Positions 54,957-64,000 of a DNA stretch of 64,000 nt are shown piece after piece. Every line of letters starts with the position of its first letter. Position 1 is the first letter of the stretch. Source of the DNA: Cheiracanthium punctorium. Taxonomy: Eukaryota > Arthropoda > Arachnida > Araneae > Cheiracanthiidae. Under the pieces are notes generated by a model. That model was not told the origin of the DNA. It ran no database searches and saw nothing but the letters and a program-made list of their open reading frames with translations. The position numbers were made by a program, and so were the translations under genes. The stretch spans positions 744,001 to 808,000 of the forward strand of contig JAWZYV010011610.1 of the NCBI GenBank assembly GCA_038373885.1, read 5' to 3'.

Positions 54957-55354
54957 GGCTGTTCTTCGAAAAAAAAGAACTCTGTTTTTAGTCTTGGTAC
55001 ACAAATTGAAATAAACTAATAGCACCATGGTCTCCAAAAAATTCCAGATGGTTCTTCATAAGCTGCTTTACACACTGCGATAAGCGAAAACGCTGTGGCT
55101 TTTGTGAAATTTTCAGAAAATATTCTTAAACATGGATCTGAGCTACAAGATATTTCGAAGAGTGAAGCGCTTTGCGAAAATTTCCGATTTTTAAGAATTT
55201 TTTCTAAAAGTTTTGAAACCGATACAGATCGGCTTGTCTTCGCAGTTTGTAATACAGCTTGTAAAGAGACAGCTTCAAAATTTTGAAGTGCCTGGCATAA
55301 TTAGTTTATTTGTAATTATGTACCAAAATCACATGATTTTTTCGAATAACACCG
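54957..55354 (-). mobile_element. Palindromic TTAA MITE (family T), copy 3, inverted
   Basis: TTAA at 54953-54956 and 55355-55358. It is the reverse complement of copy 2 with no visible difference. With copy 2 it makes a palindrome with 398-bp arms and a 151-bp centre counting the TTAAs. Confidence 0.92.
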
Positions 55355-55359
55355 TTAAT

Positions 55360-55430
55360 AAATCTGTTGTCAACGGGCCGGACTTTGTCTTGTTTTTTGT
55401 TGTTGTTGTTATTTTTGGTGTCTTGTATGT

Positions 55431-55466
<36 letters not shown>

Positions 55467-56029
55467 CTTCGCTTTCTTGCAACTAGCAAAGAAAAAGTGT
55501 TTTTAAAAATTGGCTTCTGTAGGTATATGGAATTGTAAGGCTATCACTCCGTTTACTTAGAAAAACCTTCACGTAGGAAAGTTTTCAAGTTTTGTTGCAC
55601 CTAGAAAAGGATGTCATATCTATCCGTTAACCTTCTACGTGTACTATTTACCAGTAGTGCCGCAAGACTACCCGACGTGTGAACGAAAAAAAACAAATGC
55701 AAAGGCAAAATTTTAAATTTCAATGCATGCACTTCTACAATTTTATCATTTTTCCTTTAAAATTATAGCTATATAGTGTTCTACATTACTGTTGCAAAAA
55801 ATAACTTACTTAAAACATGAAAACAATTCTTACAATTGCCGCTTATACGAAAATGAGTTTTTATACAAGCTGTTTTATAGGTCATTTATTAAATAGCCTT
55901 GCGAATCGTACATTTCTTTAGCTGTACAAAATTCGTGCAAACGGGCTTTTATACTTCATTCATAAAATTTATTTTAATCGTTAGTAACCTTTTAAAAGAA
56001 ATACCTGATCGAATGATACCCTGGAATGA

Positions 56030-56068
<39 letters not shown>

Positions 56069-58145
56069 GGAAAAACGTTTTTCAAAGAATTAGGGAAAAG
56101 GGGGTTAGTATTTACAACAATTTTATAAATTTGACATAAAAAGCAAAATACAACTACTATATTTAAAACATTTCTCTCTTTCTAACGCATTTCATTAATG
56201 TTAGCATTATTTTAATGTAGTATTTAATATTCATAATTGTGCTTGATATAAAATGCCTGAAATATATTTATTTATTGATCAACGTTTGGTTGTCTTTATA
56301 TTTTTTTTAATTTCTGGAATTTTCGAATTTTTACTTCTGGTGCCGTACGGGCCGGGCCGTGATGTTTGCTTCAAATATGATACTGTCCCGGGCCGGGACG
56401 CTGACAGATTAAAGGGGGGAGGATGCCCCCCCCGAAGAAAAAAAATTAATTAATTAAATTTCAACTAGCTGCCCCCACCCCATTCTGTTCCTGTGCCGGG
56501 ACTCACTTTTCAAGTACGTTCAGGTCTCTACTTTGGTTTAAATTAAAAAAAAAAAAAATGCAGGAGAAAAAAAAAGAAGGAAGGAAGAAAAAGACCCTAC
56601 AGAATATTACGTAAGCAATTCTCTTGAAGCTAATGCTGAGGTCCAATATTATTTTTAACTCGTATCCTATGGAATGAATATCAACATTTTTTGGATAGCT
56701 TGCTATCATTTCTTTGTTTGGAAACCAAACACACCAAGAAGCATTCATTTTTATTCAATCAAATACTTAAATGGGAAATTTTAATAAACTTAATTTAACA
56801 TACTAATGTAATGCAATGAAAACTGTTTCATGAACCGGCTTAACCGAATTGAAGGCAGTCAAAAACATATTAAAAAAAATATTACAAAATGAAGCTTTTG
56901 TATTACATCCAGGGCTTAATTTTCAAGGGAGCTTAACTCTTGTACTTATTTTTTATCAATGAATTTTTATATTAAATAAAAAATTTTAATAGATTTCGTA
57001 AATGTTTCTATTAATACTGATTTTTTTACTTTGAATGTAACTATAGTAGTAGGATTTTGTAAAATTATTATTGTTATTATTATTATTATTATTATTTGTA
57101 AAAGTAAATTAAAAAATTATTTAGTTTAACAAATAAATTTTAGGTGATGAATGTTGAAATTTAGAAAATTATTTACAGTTTTTAAATAATATTTTAAAAA
57201 ATAGGGCACTTACACTTCTCTTGTTGAAAATTAAACCATGCTCTTCAAATTATTATTACTATGTTTTGAACATGATGAAATTTTTGAAAATATGCAAATT
57301 ATCAAAATTGTATTTTACTATTATTATTCCCTACTAAATTAATTATAGCAAGGAGACTCAAGCAAGATAAAACTTATTTTTAAGATCATCCAATATTTAC
57401 CATATTTGCAGAGTTATGTTTTATTAAAGGAAATATGAAAGGGTATGTATAAATAAAGAACAAAATTTAAGCAATTCTAATATTTAAAGAATGTCAAACT
57501 TTGAATCTAAGTTTTTCATCTAAAATTTCTTTAGGTTTAATCAACATTTAAAAAAAAAAAAGGGGGGGGGGGGGTCATTTAAAGTTATTCAAAAGACTTT
57601 TCCAAAACAAACGAAAATAATAATAATCAAAAATACCTTTTCCATACGTAAAAGATAACTTTTCAAATTTATTATGTATCATTAATTTTAGATAAGTCAC
57701 ATTAATACAAATGATAATTTTCTCTTTTGGATGCTTCCTAAAAATTTAAATGGTCGTTAAGTAATAATAAATACAAGCATTTTACAAAAAATATTGTCTG
57801 TACAGATATTTACGTGTAATAATACTAGAAATCAATTTTGCACTTATTGCATAATTTCTTATGTTTGTAAACAATTATCCGAGTCAACATCGAACCGACT
57901 CAACACCCAAACGAACTCGAGTCAACATCAGACTTCAAAACATGTGGATGTTTCTACAAGATTTTGTTCAGTTTTAGCATTTAAATATCTTTATATTTGA
58001 ACTAAATTAGATAATGGGATCTTTCCTTTAAAAGCACACAACATTGCTTCTAGAAAATATCAATTTCCTAAACAACTCTAATATAAACTCGATTGAAGTA
58101 TAATTAAAGTTTAAAAAAAATAAAAGCCGATTAAACTACTGGATA
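55360..58145. other. AT-rich interval, homopolymers, no gene
   Basis: Long T runs at about 55433-55466 and 56032-56066; (ATT)n at about 57066-57097; A run followed by G run at about 57550-57573. A GC-rich patch at 56340-56420 has no recognised feature. Confidence 0.55.
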
Positions 58146-58149
58146 TTAA

Positions 58150-58470
58150 TAAACCACTGATTGAGCACGTTTTAATTTCAGCCGGCTTTTCATTCTTTCT
58201 TTATTCAGCTGTCAAACATTTGAAAATTATAATTTGAAAATTATAATTTGTGAATAATAAAAATTATATGCCATTAGTCAACCACATTTTTAATTTCAGC
58301 CCCTTTTTTTACCAACTATCAAACATGCGTAAAAATAATAATAATCATGATTTCCGAATAATAATAATAATAATAATAATAAATGGATTGGTCGAGCATG
58401 TTTACGTTTCGGTCGGCTTTTCAACTCGCCTTTTCTTATCAGCTGTGCAACTTTTATAAATAAAACATCC
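58150..58470 (+). repeat. Three diverged tandem units of about 100 bp
   Basis: Each unit has 'tggtcgagca..ttt', 'ttcRgYcggcttttca' and 'atcagctgtcaaac' type words in the same order (starting near 58152, 58270 and 58385). An (AAT)n microsatellite (58358-58383) lies between units two and three. Confidence 0.65.
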
Positions 58471-58846
58471 TTCTTCAAACAAATCTACTGAAACAATTTC
58501 CCCGAACTCCCAAACGCACCACAAATATTATTCTCGCACATCCACTGGAAAACATTTAAGCTCAACACGTTGTTGCCTGTATTAGCATCAATGTTTGCAA
58601 ACAAGAGTTATCGATCCGATCCGTATTTAAAGGAAACGCAGGCACACTTTCGCGATTCTCCCAGAACAAAGAGCTTCACACGACTAATGAGTTTAGAAAG
58701 AATTAAGAGCGATCTGATATACCACTTGCAAGAGGCGAACATAAACAAAACATCCGCAGCCTTCGACAGAGAGAAAACATTGGAGCAGACGAACCAGCGC
58801 GTGAAGTATGCAGAAGCAGAAAAAACAAAATGTAAACATAACTTAC

Positions 58847-58886
58847 CGACGCTCCACAACACGGCATTTCGCAGCAGTAAATCCAT
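58847..58886 (-). CDS. Candidate first coding exon of a minus-strand host gene
   Basis: On the minus strand AAAATGG (A at -3, G at +4, a good start context) opens the frame MDLLLRNAVLWSV, and the exon stops at GTCG|GTAAGT, a consensus splice donor, after 40 bases. The hydrophobic N-terminus could be a signal peptide if continued. Upstream DNA is GC-richer and CT/GA-rich, as expected of a 5' untranslated region. No downstream exon was found in the window, so the product is unknown. Confidence 0.3.
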
Positions 58887-59160
58887 TTTCTGGTCTCAGA
58901 ATGTTCTTCCAGTGATGACACTATCCTAGGGTCATATTAATTTATTGGATTTCAGCGCGTCCACAGAGAGAACAACCGTGTAAAGAGCCACACACAGAGA
59001 CAGCATGAAAAACACAACACACACAGAATCCCAGCCTCGCTCTCTCTCAGGCCGATTCCTCACTTCGCGAAAATAATGCAACAATGCTACCGATCAAAGA
59101 AACCGCGAACCGGATCTGGAAAAAGTGCGCTGTCGCGGAAGAATATAGTTCACAAAAATC
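58887..59160 (-). promoter_or_regulatory. Possible 5' UTR / promoter island of the minus-strand gene
   Basis: This is one of the few unique GC-richer stretches not explained by a repeat. Read on the minus strand it contains GA repeats (GAGAGAGAGCGAG), GT repeats and several CG dinucleotides. No TATA box is clear. The inference depends on the candidate exon next to it. Confidence 0.25.
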
Positions 59161-59164
59161 TCTT

Positions 59165-60318
59165 TAAACGTCGCTTTTAAACCTGAAAAACTCATTTTTT
59201 AAGCACATTCTATAAATGGAAATTACAGTTAGGTACTTTTTTTTAAGTTTGTGCTGTACAGTTGGAGTTTTTTTAGAAGGTGCGCTTGTATTCCTACGCG
59301 AGGATCAATTCCTAAGGTAGAGGTGCCTCCGTTCAAGGGTTTATCCGCCGTTTGGCTGAATCTTTACATATTTTCTAAGTAATTTTTCTTTCCCACTGAG
59401 AATGCATTTCAATATTTTTTTTTTTTTTTTTTTTGCAAGTTATTCTAAGGAGTTTGTTTTATTGTTGACCTGTGAATAAACTTCTTATTTAAATTTACTA
59501 TAAAAAATTTTATACAATAAAAAAATAATGAAATACTAATTTGCATTATGTTAAATAGTTATATTAAATTATAAATATCGTAACAAAAGGGTTATATAAT
59601 TAAAGACTTTTAAAACTAACTAATTACTAACAACCGAACTTAATTATATTTTGTTATGACTATTTTCACTTAAAATTTTCAAAATTAAATAAAGAAGAAC
59701 CATTAGTAAATTGTTTTTAAACTTTTTAACTTGATTAAAAAAGAATATAGCGGATGAAATGTCCATCTAAAAATTACTTTTACTAGTTCTGAGGTAAATA
59801 TAAATAATAAAATGTGCTCTGATTTAAAAAGAAAAACCAGTGGTAGTGGAAATGCATTTTAAAATTATTTTTACCCGCTTTAGATTAAAACACAGTAATT
59901 CAGTCATATGGGAATTTTGTATTATTTGCGAAAGATATAAATATCAATAAAGCTGCTATTTAATATTCGTACATTTTTTAAATTTTGAGATACAGCAAAC
60001 TAATTTTTTGAATGCATAAGCATCAATAAATTTAAAAAAGCGTTTTAATATTGTTATTTTATTAGCATAAACGTAAAAAAATTAAAATTGAAAGATATTT
60101 TTTTATTTATTTTTAATTAATTAATTAATTTATTTGAGAGGTGGGGGCGTGATAGAAACCATTTACACCAGATGAATGAAAATCACTCTGAATACCCCTC
60201 TGCAGCCCGCATGCCATCTCGTGCAACAGATGGTCTAAAAAAAGGAGCATTCACAAGTCCACGCCGAGAAGCAGCAATGGGTGCAGGAAGGAGACTCCCA
60301 GCCGTCGCGTCCTTGTAG
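59165..60318. other. AT-rich interval
   Basis: T run at about 59417-59434. (TTAA)n-like word at about 60115-60132. No gene. Confidence 0.5.
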
Positions 60319-60375
60319 CGATAGGAGCCAGGGCCGGCGGAAGCGGGCCTGCAAGGCCTTCTTTGCAGGCGGGCG

Positions 60376-60626
60376 CAGTAGTGGATCCAGAAATCTTTTT
60401 TTGGGAGGGGCTAAATTTTGAAAAAAGCTTATTTCACCCAAACAAAATGTACAATAAAGTAAAATTTTAGTCTAAAGTAATGTAAAACTTTTTAGGAGGG
60501 GCTAAGTTATAAAAAAAGATCCTTTTATATACTTAAAGTGTACAATGAAGCAGGATAATACCCTTTAGAGCAAGCTCTTTTGGGGGGGGCTGAAGCCCCC
60601 TAGCCTCTCCCCTGGATCCGCTACTG
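60376..60626. mobile_element. hAT MITE, family C, nested, perfect 8-bp duplication
   Basis: The ends CAGTAGTGGATCCAG and, inverted, CAGTAGCGGATCCAG match at 14 of 15. The perfect duplication 'ggcgggcg' is at 60368-60375 and 60627-60634. It is inserted in the larger hAT element. 251 bp, non-coding. Confidence 0.95.
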
Positions 60627-60902
60627 GGCGGGCGCCAAACACAGAGGGGCGCCAAATTGTCCCCAAAGCAAAAATTTCCAAAAAAATTTGAAAAATGGAC
60701 AGATTTTAGGAAAATATGTTTTATATTAATAATGATTGCAGGTAAGAAGCATTTTTGAAATAGGTGTTCTTTAGAAGAAATGATTAGATTTTTAACATCT
60801 CCTCATACGGAATGAACGTTTTCTTCTTTCTGAACACTTTATTTTTTTTTAAATAGTGATTATATTTTTATTTTTTAAAACGAGATGCATGAATAGGTGC
60901 AG

Positions 60903-60903
<1 letters not shown>

Positions 60904-60952
<49 letters not shown>
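60904..60952. repeat. (TA)n microsatellite
   Basis: About 24 TA units, inside the hAT element. Confidence 0.95.
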
Positions 60953-60954
<2 letters not shown>

Positions 60955-60993
60955 CGAATCAATGTAGCATCCACTAAAATATACAATATTCTA

Positions 60994-61104
<111 letters not shown>

Positions 61105-61959
61105 ACAATAAAATCTCAATTACCCGAGTACATAAAAGCCGCTGACACGTTGGATATCAGAAATCTGGCTTAGTAGAAACTGTATAATAATTCGCCGTGC
61201 TCGCGAATTTAGCTTATGCTAATTAAAAAGCAATAGAACAATTTTAAACGAAAAAATAAAAAATGTATCAGAAATTATGTTTCACAGATCAAATATTTAA
61301 GAAGGAAATCAACTACTTAGTCGTAAATTTTGAACAGCAAGTGGAAATTTTTTAACTGCACTAAATTAAATATTGAAAGCCGCATTTTCAAAAATTTTAA
61401 TAATTAAAATCTAAGTTGAGGGATTTTTGACTCAGAGAGACTGTTTTACTGCCACTGAACTAAAAATTGTGATGTGTTCGCAGGGTTTAAGCTGAGTTGA
61501 AAAATTCTTTAGCAAAAAAGCTAAAATAATGGCTTTATCAAATTGCTATAAAGGTAATTCCATTTTTCTCACCGAGAGATATTGTCCGATCTCTTTTTCC
61601 TGTGTTGTTTTTGCAGTGGTCTTGAAAATCATAGACGCACAATTTATATATTTAAATTCATCAATATTGAAAATAAAAGATTATCCACACTACCATTCTA
61701 TAACAATTCCCTATCAGGAAATTTTTACTTTTATCCCTGTTTCTCTTCAATATTTCAGCTCCAAATTTTCTCTGAATGCTTTAGAAAAAAGAGAAACCCA
61801 TTAATTTCATTTCAGCATTCTGATAAGTCTTTTAGCATTATACAAAAAATGCGGCCGTATCTTAAACCTTGGTTTCTGTTTCAGGGCTCATTTACAAACA
61901 AAACTATTTTTTATTTTTTTTTTATTTTTTTTTTTTTTTATTTTGGATACAGCTTGGGA

Positions 61960-62518
61960 ATCATTAAATGAAAGATTTGACGCAATGAAAAATCAGTGCG
62001 ATAATTTTAGTTTCTTGTGTAATTTATCGGAAATCGATAATGCAGATTTGAAAATAAAATGCAGTAATTGATAATTTTTTTTACAATATGGTGATAGTGA
62101 AGATATTAACGCAGAAGAACTTTTTGACAAAATAGTAGCTTCCAAAGACATTTTTACAGCGAGCGAAGAATATCGAAGAGTTCAAATTATCGAATGTATC
62201 GAAGTTAAGTTCAGAATATCGAATGACCCATTCGATATTCTGAACTTAATTGTGTCAAATAAATTGTGCTTCCCGAACTTGAATATCATATTGAGAATAC
62301 TACTCAGCATTCCCGTTAGTGTTGCTTGTAGCGAAAGATCGTTCTCAAAATTAAAATCGATCAAGACGTATTTACGGTCAAGTATATCTCAGGAAAGACT
62401 CATAAATATAGTTTTGATTGCTATTGAAAATGAAATCTGTCAAGAGATAGATAGAAAAGAAATTATAGAAAAGCTTGTAAATATGAAATGTAGAAAAATT
62501 AATTTTCCCGATAAATAA
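61960..62518 (+). pseudogene. hAT transposase remnant (ZMYM1-like), C-terminal dimerisation domain
   Basis: One frame reads SLNERFDAMKNQCDNFSFL up to a stop at about 62068. After a shift the frame continues with EELFDKIVASKDIF and then LLSIPVSVACSERSFSKL, then LRSSISQERL and IENEICQ, to a stop at 62516-62518. The 'LLxIPVSVAxxERSFSKLKxIKxxLRSxxxxERLxxLxxxxIEnE' block is the hAT family dimerisation domain, needed for transposase multimers, and the order matches zinc-finger MYM-type 1-like hAT proteins. The RNase H-like catalytic core and N-terminal zinc finger are missing or unrecognisable. A perfect 20-bp inverted repeat (62205-62249) interrupts the domain. Confidence 0.9.
62205..62249. repeat. 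Perfect 20-bp inverted repeat, 5-base loop
   Basis: Left arm TTAAGTTCAGAATATCGAAT (62205-62224), loop gaccc, right arm its exact inverse (62230-62249). It lies within the hAT transposase remnant. Confidence 0.97.
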
Positions 62519-62654
62519 ATTTATTATTTTTTTTTTCAACAAATGCTTTCTTCAACTTATTTCTCCTGGGGGGAAAAAATGGAGAGGGGGGGGCGATTTT
62601 AGGTTTTTTTGCAGGCTGGCGCCGGATAACCTTGCGCCGGCGCTGATAGGAGCA

Positions 62655-63108
62655 AACAGGTTAAAGTCAACAAGACACTAAACTATTTATTTTGAATCAC
62701 TCCGTAGAATTTAGTTCTTTCATTTGCATGATGAAATCTTCCTACACAAACCATTATAGATTATCTTTCTACAGAACGTTTAAGAATGGTTACACAAACG
62801 ATGTGATTTGCGCTGTTTTAACTAAGAAAAAGAGTGCAGTTTTCTTGTTTGCAATGGGTGCTACTTTACCTAGGTACGCCACTGGAGATACATACAGAGT
62901 CGTCATGCCGAAACTAGTCAAAATGGATTCGGGGGTGATCAAAATGGTAACGCTAATTTTACAGTTATTCGAAATGCGTGTCTCTATATATATATCTTGG
63001 CCCCTGATAAGAGTCCCAGAGGTTATAATCTCCATTCCATTAATTTTTGTATAATTTATGATTCATTGTTTTTCGATCATCATACTGTCTGGCCCTCTAT
63101 TTCTGCTG

Positions 63109-63152
<44 letters not shown>

Positions 63153-63215
63153 CCTGCAGGGTATGTCATTTTTTGCAGTAATATTCTTTGTGTTTTACTT
63201 ATTAACTATATATGT
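62655..63215. other. Interval without gene; (TA)n microsatellite
   Basis: (AT)n at about 63112-63150. The frames over 62692-63054 have no recognised domain. Confidence 0.5.
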
Positions 63216-63217
63216 AT

Positions 63218-63387
63218 AAAGTCGAACCTCGTTAAAACGAAGTCGAAGTGTAGCAATATTGTTTTCGTATTAACCGGTAAATAATCGGTAAAGTAGTGAG
63301 AGGCAAGACGTGATGAGCAAATTGTTTTCCTTCGTCTGAAGCGAAATTTCCTATTAGGCGTTATTGACTTAATGAGGCTCGACTGTG
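63218..63387. mobile_element. pogo/Tigger-like MITE
   Basis: AGTCGAACCTCGTTAAAACG at the left and the inverted right end CAGTCGAGCCTCATTAAGTC are imperfect repeats. It is bounded by TA on the left; the right border is disturbed by the hAT insertion at 63390. Confidence 0.65.
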
Positions 63388-63389
63388 TG

Positions 63390-63715
63390 CATGGGGGCCG
63401 GCCAGGGGCGTAGCCAGAAATTTTTCATGGGGGGGTTTCGACTACTACAACTCATATATATGTATACGTGTGTGTGGTAATGTAGTGAATAATATGCATT
63501 TTGTATGGCAAACAATTCCTCATGGGGGGGTTATGACCCCCTACCCCCCCTTGGCTACGCCCCTGGCGCCGGCAGAATATTTCCCAGGGGGGGGCAAAGA
63601 CTACTTCAACGTATGGTTACCCTGTTGGAAAGAGCAAAAAAGCAAGGGAAAACACTGCATACAAAAAATCCAGGGGGTCATTGCCCCCCCTTGCCCTATG
63701 CTGCCGGCGCCCATG
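63390..63715. mobile_element. hAT-type MITE, family B, with nested family A MITE
   Basis: The ends CATGGGGGCCGGC and, inverted, CATGGGCGCCGGC. Flanking 8-mers actgtgtg and actgtgta match at 7 of 8. Without the insertion at 63403-63565 it is nearly the same as 41015-41171. Confidence 0.88.
63403..63565. mobile_element. hAT MITE, family A, nested
   Basis: The ends CAGGGGCGTAGCCAG and, inverted, CAGGGGCGTAGCCAA match at 14 of 15. Flanking 8-mers gggccggc and gcgccggc match at 7 of 8. The body shares 'ttgtatggcaaacaattcctcatgggg' order with the other family A copies (inverted). Confidence 0.9.
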
Positions 63716-63721
63716 ACTGTG

Positions 63722-63723
<2 letters not shown>

Positions 63724-63767
<44 letters not shown>

Positions 63768-63768
63768 G
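63724..63768. repeat. (TA)n(CA)n microsatellite
   Basis: About 15 TA units followed by about 7 CA units. Confidence 0.95.
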
Positions 63769-63785
63769 TCGAATACCATGCGTTT

Positions 63786-64000
63786 GCAGGGAGGGGGGGG
63801 GGGGCTAGAAAAACAGGCAAAGAACAAGTGACAATGCGTGTTTTAAAATATCATGTTACTTATTTTTATTTTTATTCCAAAACATATCCATTTTCACTTA
63901 AAATGTTTATTCAAACTTTACTGATAAAATTATTTTATAGAAAAGGCGAGTAAATGCTCAAGTTGAAGAATAAAAAACCGAATGTATACTGAGAAATGTG
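63786..64000. mobile_element. hAT MITE, family G, cut by window edge
   Basis: After a G run it follows the interior of 40673-40982 in order ('agaaaaacaggcaaag', 'catatccattttc', 'aaaatgtttattcaaactt', 'gagaaatgtg'). The left terminal repeat is replaced by the G-rich tract; the right end lies outside the window. Confidence 0.75.

Overview
This window looks like AT-rich non-coding animal nuclear DNA. It has no bacterial gene layout, no operons and no ORF longer than about 165 codons. It does have long A/T runs, microsatellites, tRNA-derived SINEs with poly-A tails and many DNA transposons. The mix (mariner with a D34D catalytic core, piggyBac-like TTAA elements, several hAT families, pogo/Tigger-type ends) suggests an arthropod. 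A chelicerate is my guess; the sequence does not prove it.

Layout. 1-9.6 kb: a MITE-rich stretch with a hAT MITE nested in a piggyBac-type MITE (2.8-3.1 kb), a deleted mariner (4.6-5.2 kb), a second mariner fragment on the minus strand, a foldback element (7.0-7.2 kb) and further hAT and piggyBac-type MITEs. 10-19 kb: mostly unannotatable, with a diverged tandem duplication, SINE pieces and more piggyBac-type MITEs. 19.5-24.8 kb: a SINE cut by a transposon with a 5-bp target duplication, two hAT MITEs and another SINE. 25.9-34.9 kb: a stack of repeats. A TTAA MITE is followed by two head-to-tail copies of a long 'ACTAGCTG' repeat. One copy carries a nested relative with a tandem array; the other carries two hAT MITEs, a decayed piggyBac element and a second TTAA MITE. 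36-43 kb: Tigger-like, hAT and SINE copies. 45-51 kb: SINE pieces, piggyBac-type MITEs, a hAT element and the best candidate host exon (48236-48412, plus). 52-55.4 kb: an old palindromic TTAA element broken by a SINE and a hAT MITE, then two identical young copies in inverted orientation forming a near 1-kb palindrome. 58.5-59.2 kb: a small GC-richer island that could be the 5' end of a minus-strand host gene. 60.3-62.6 kb: a hAT element with a remnant transposase, bounded by a perfect 8-bp target duplication. 63-64 kb: MITEs nested two deep in a Tigger-like element, then a hAT MITE cut by the window edge.

No intact protein-coding gene, tRNA, rRNA or CRISPR array can be supported. Protein signatures recognised with confidence all belong to decayed transposases (mariner, hAT, piggyBac). 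Two or three short host exon candidates rest only on splice-site and reading-frame logic. The most noteworthy structures are the three apparently identical 398-bp palindromic TTAA elements, the 5-bp-duplication transposon family, the modular palindromic piggyBac-type MITEs, and a perfect 20-bp hairpin inside the hAT transposase remnant.
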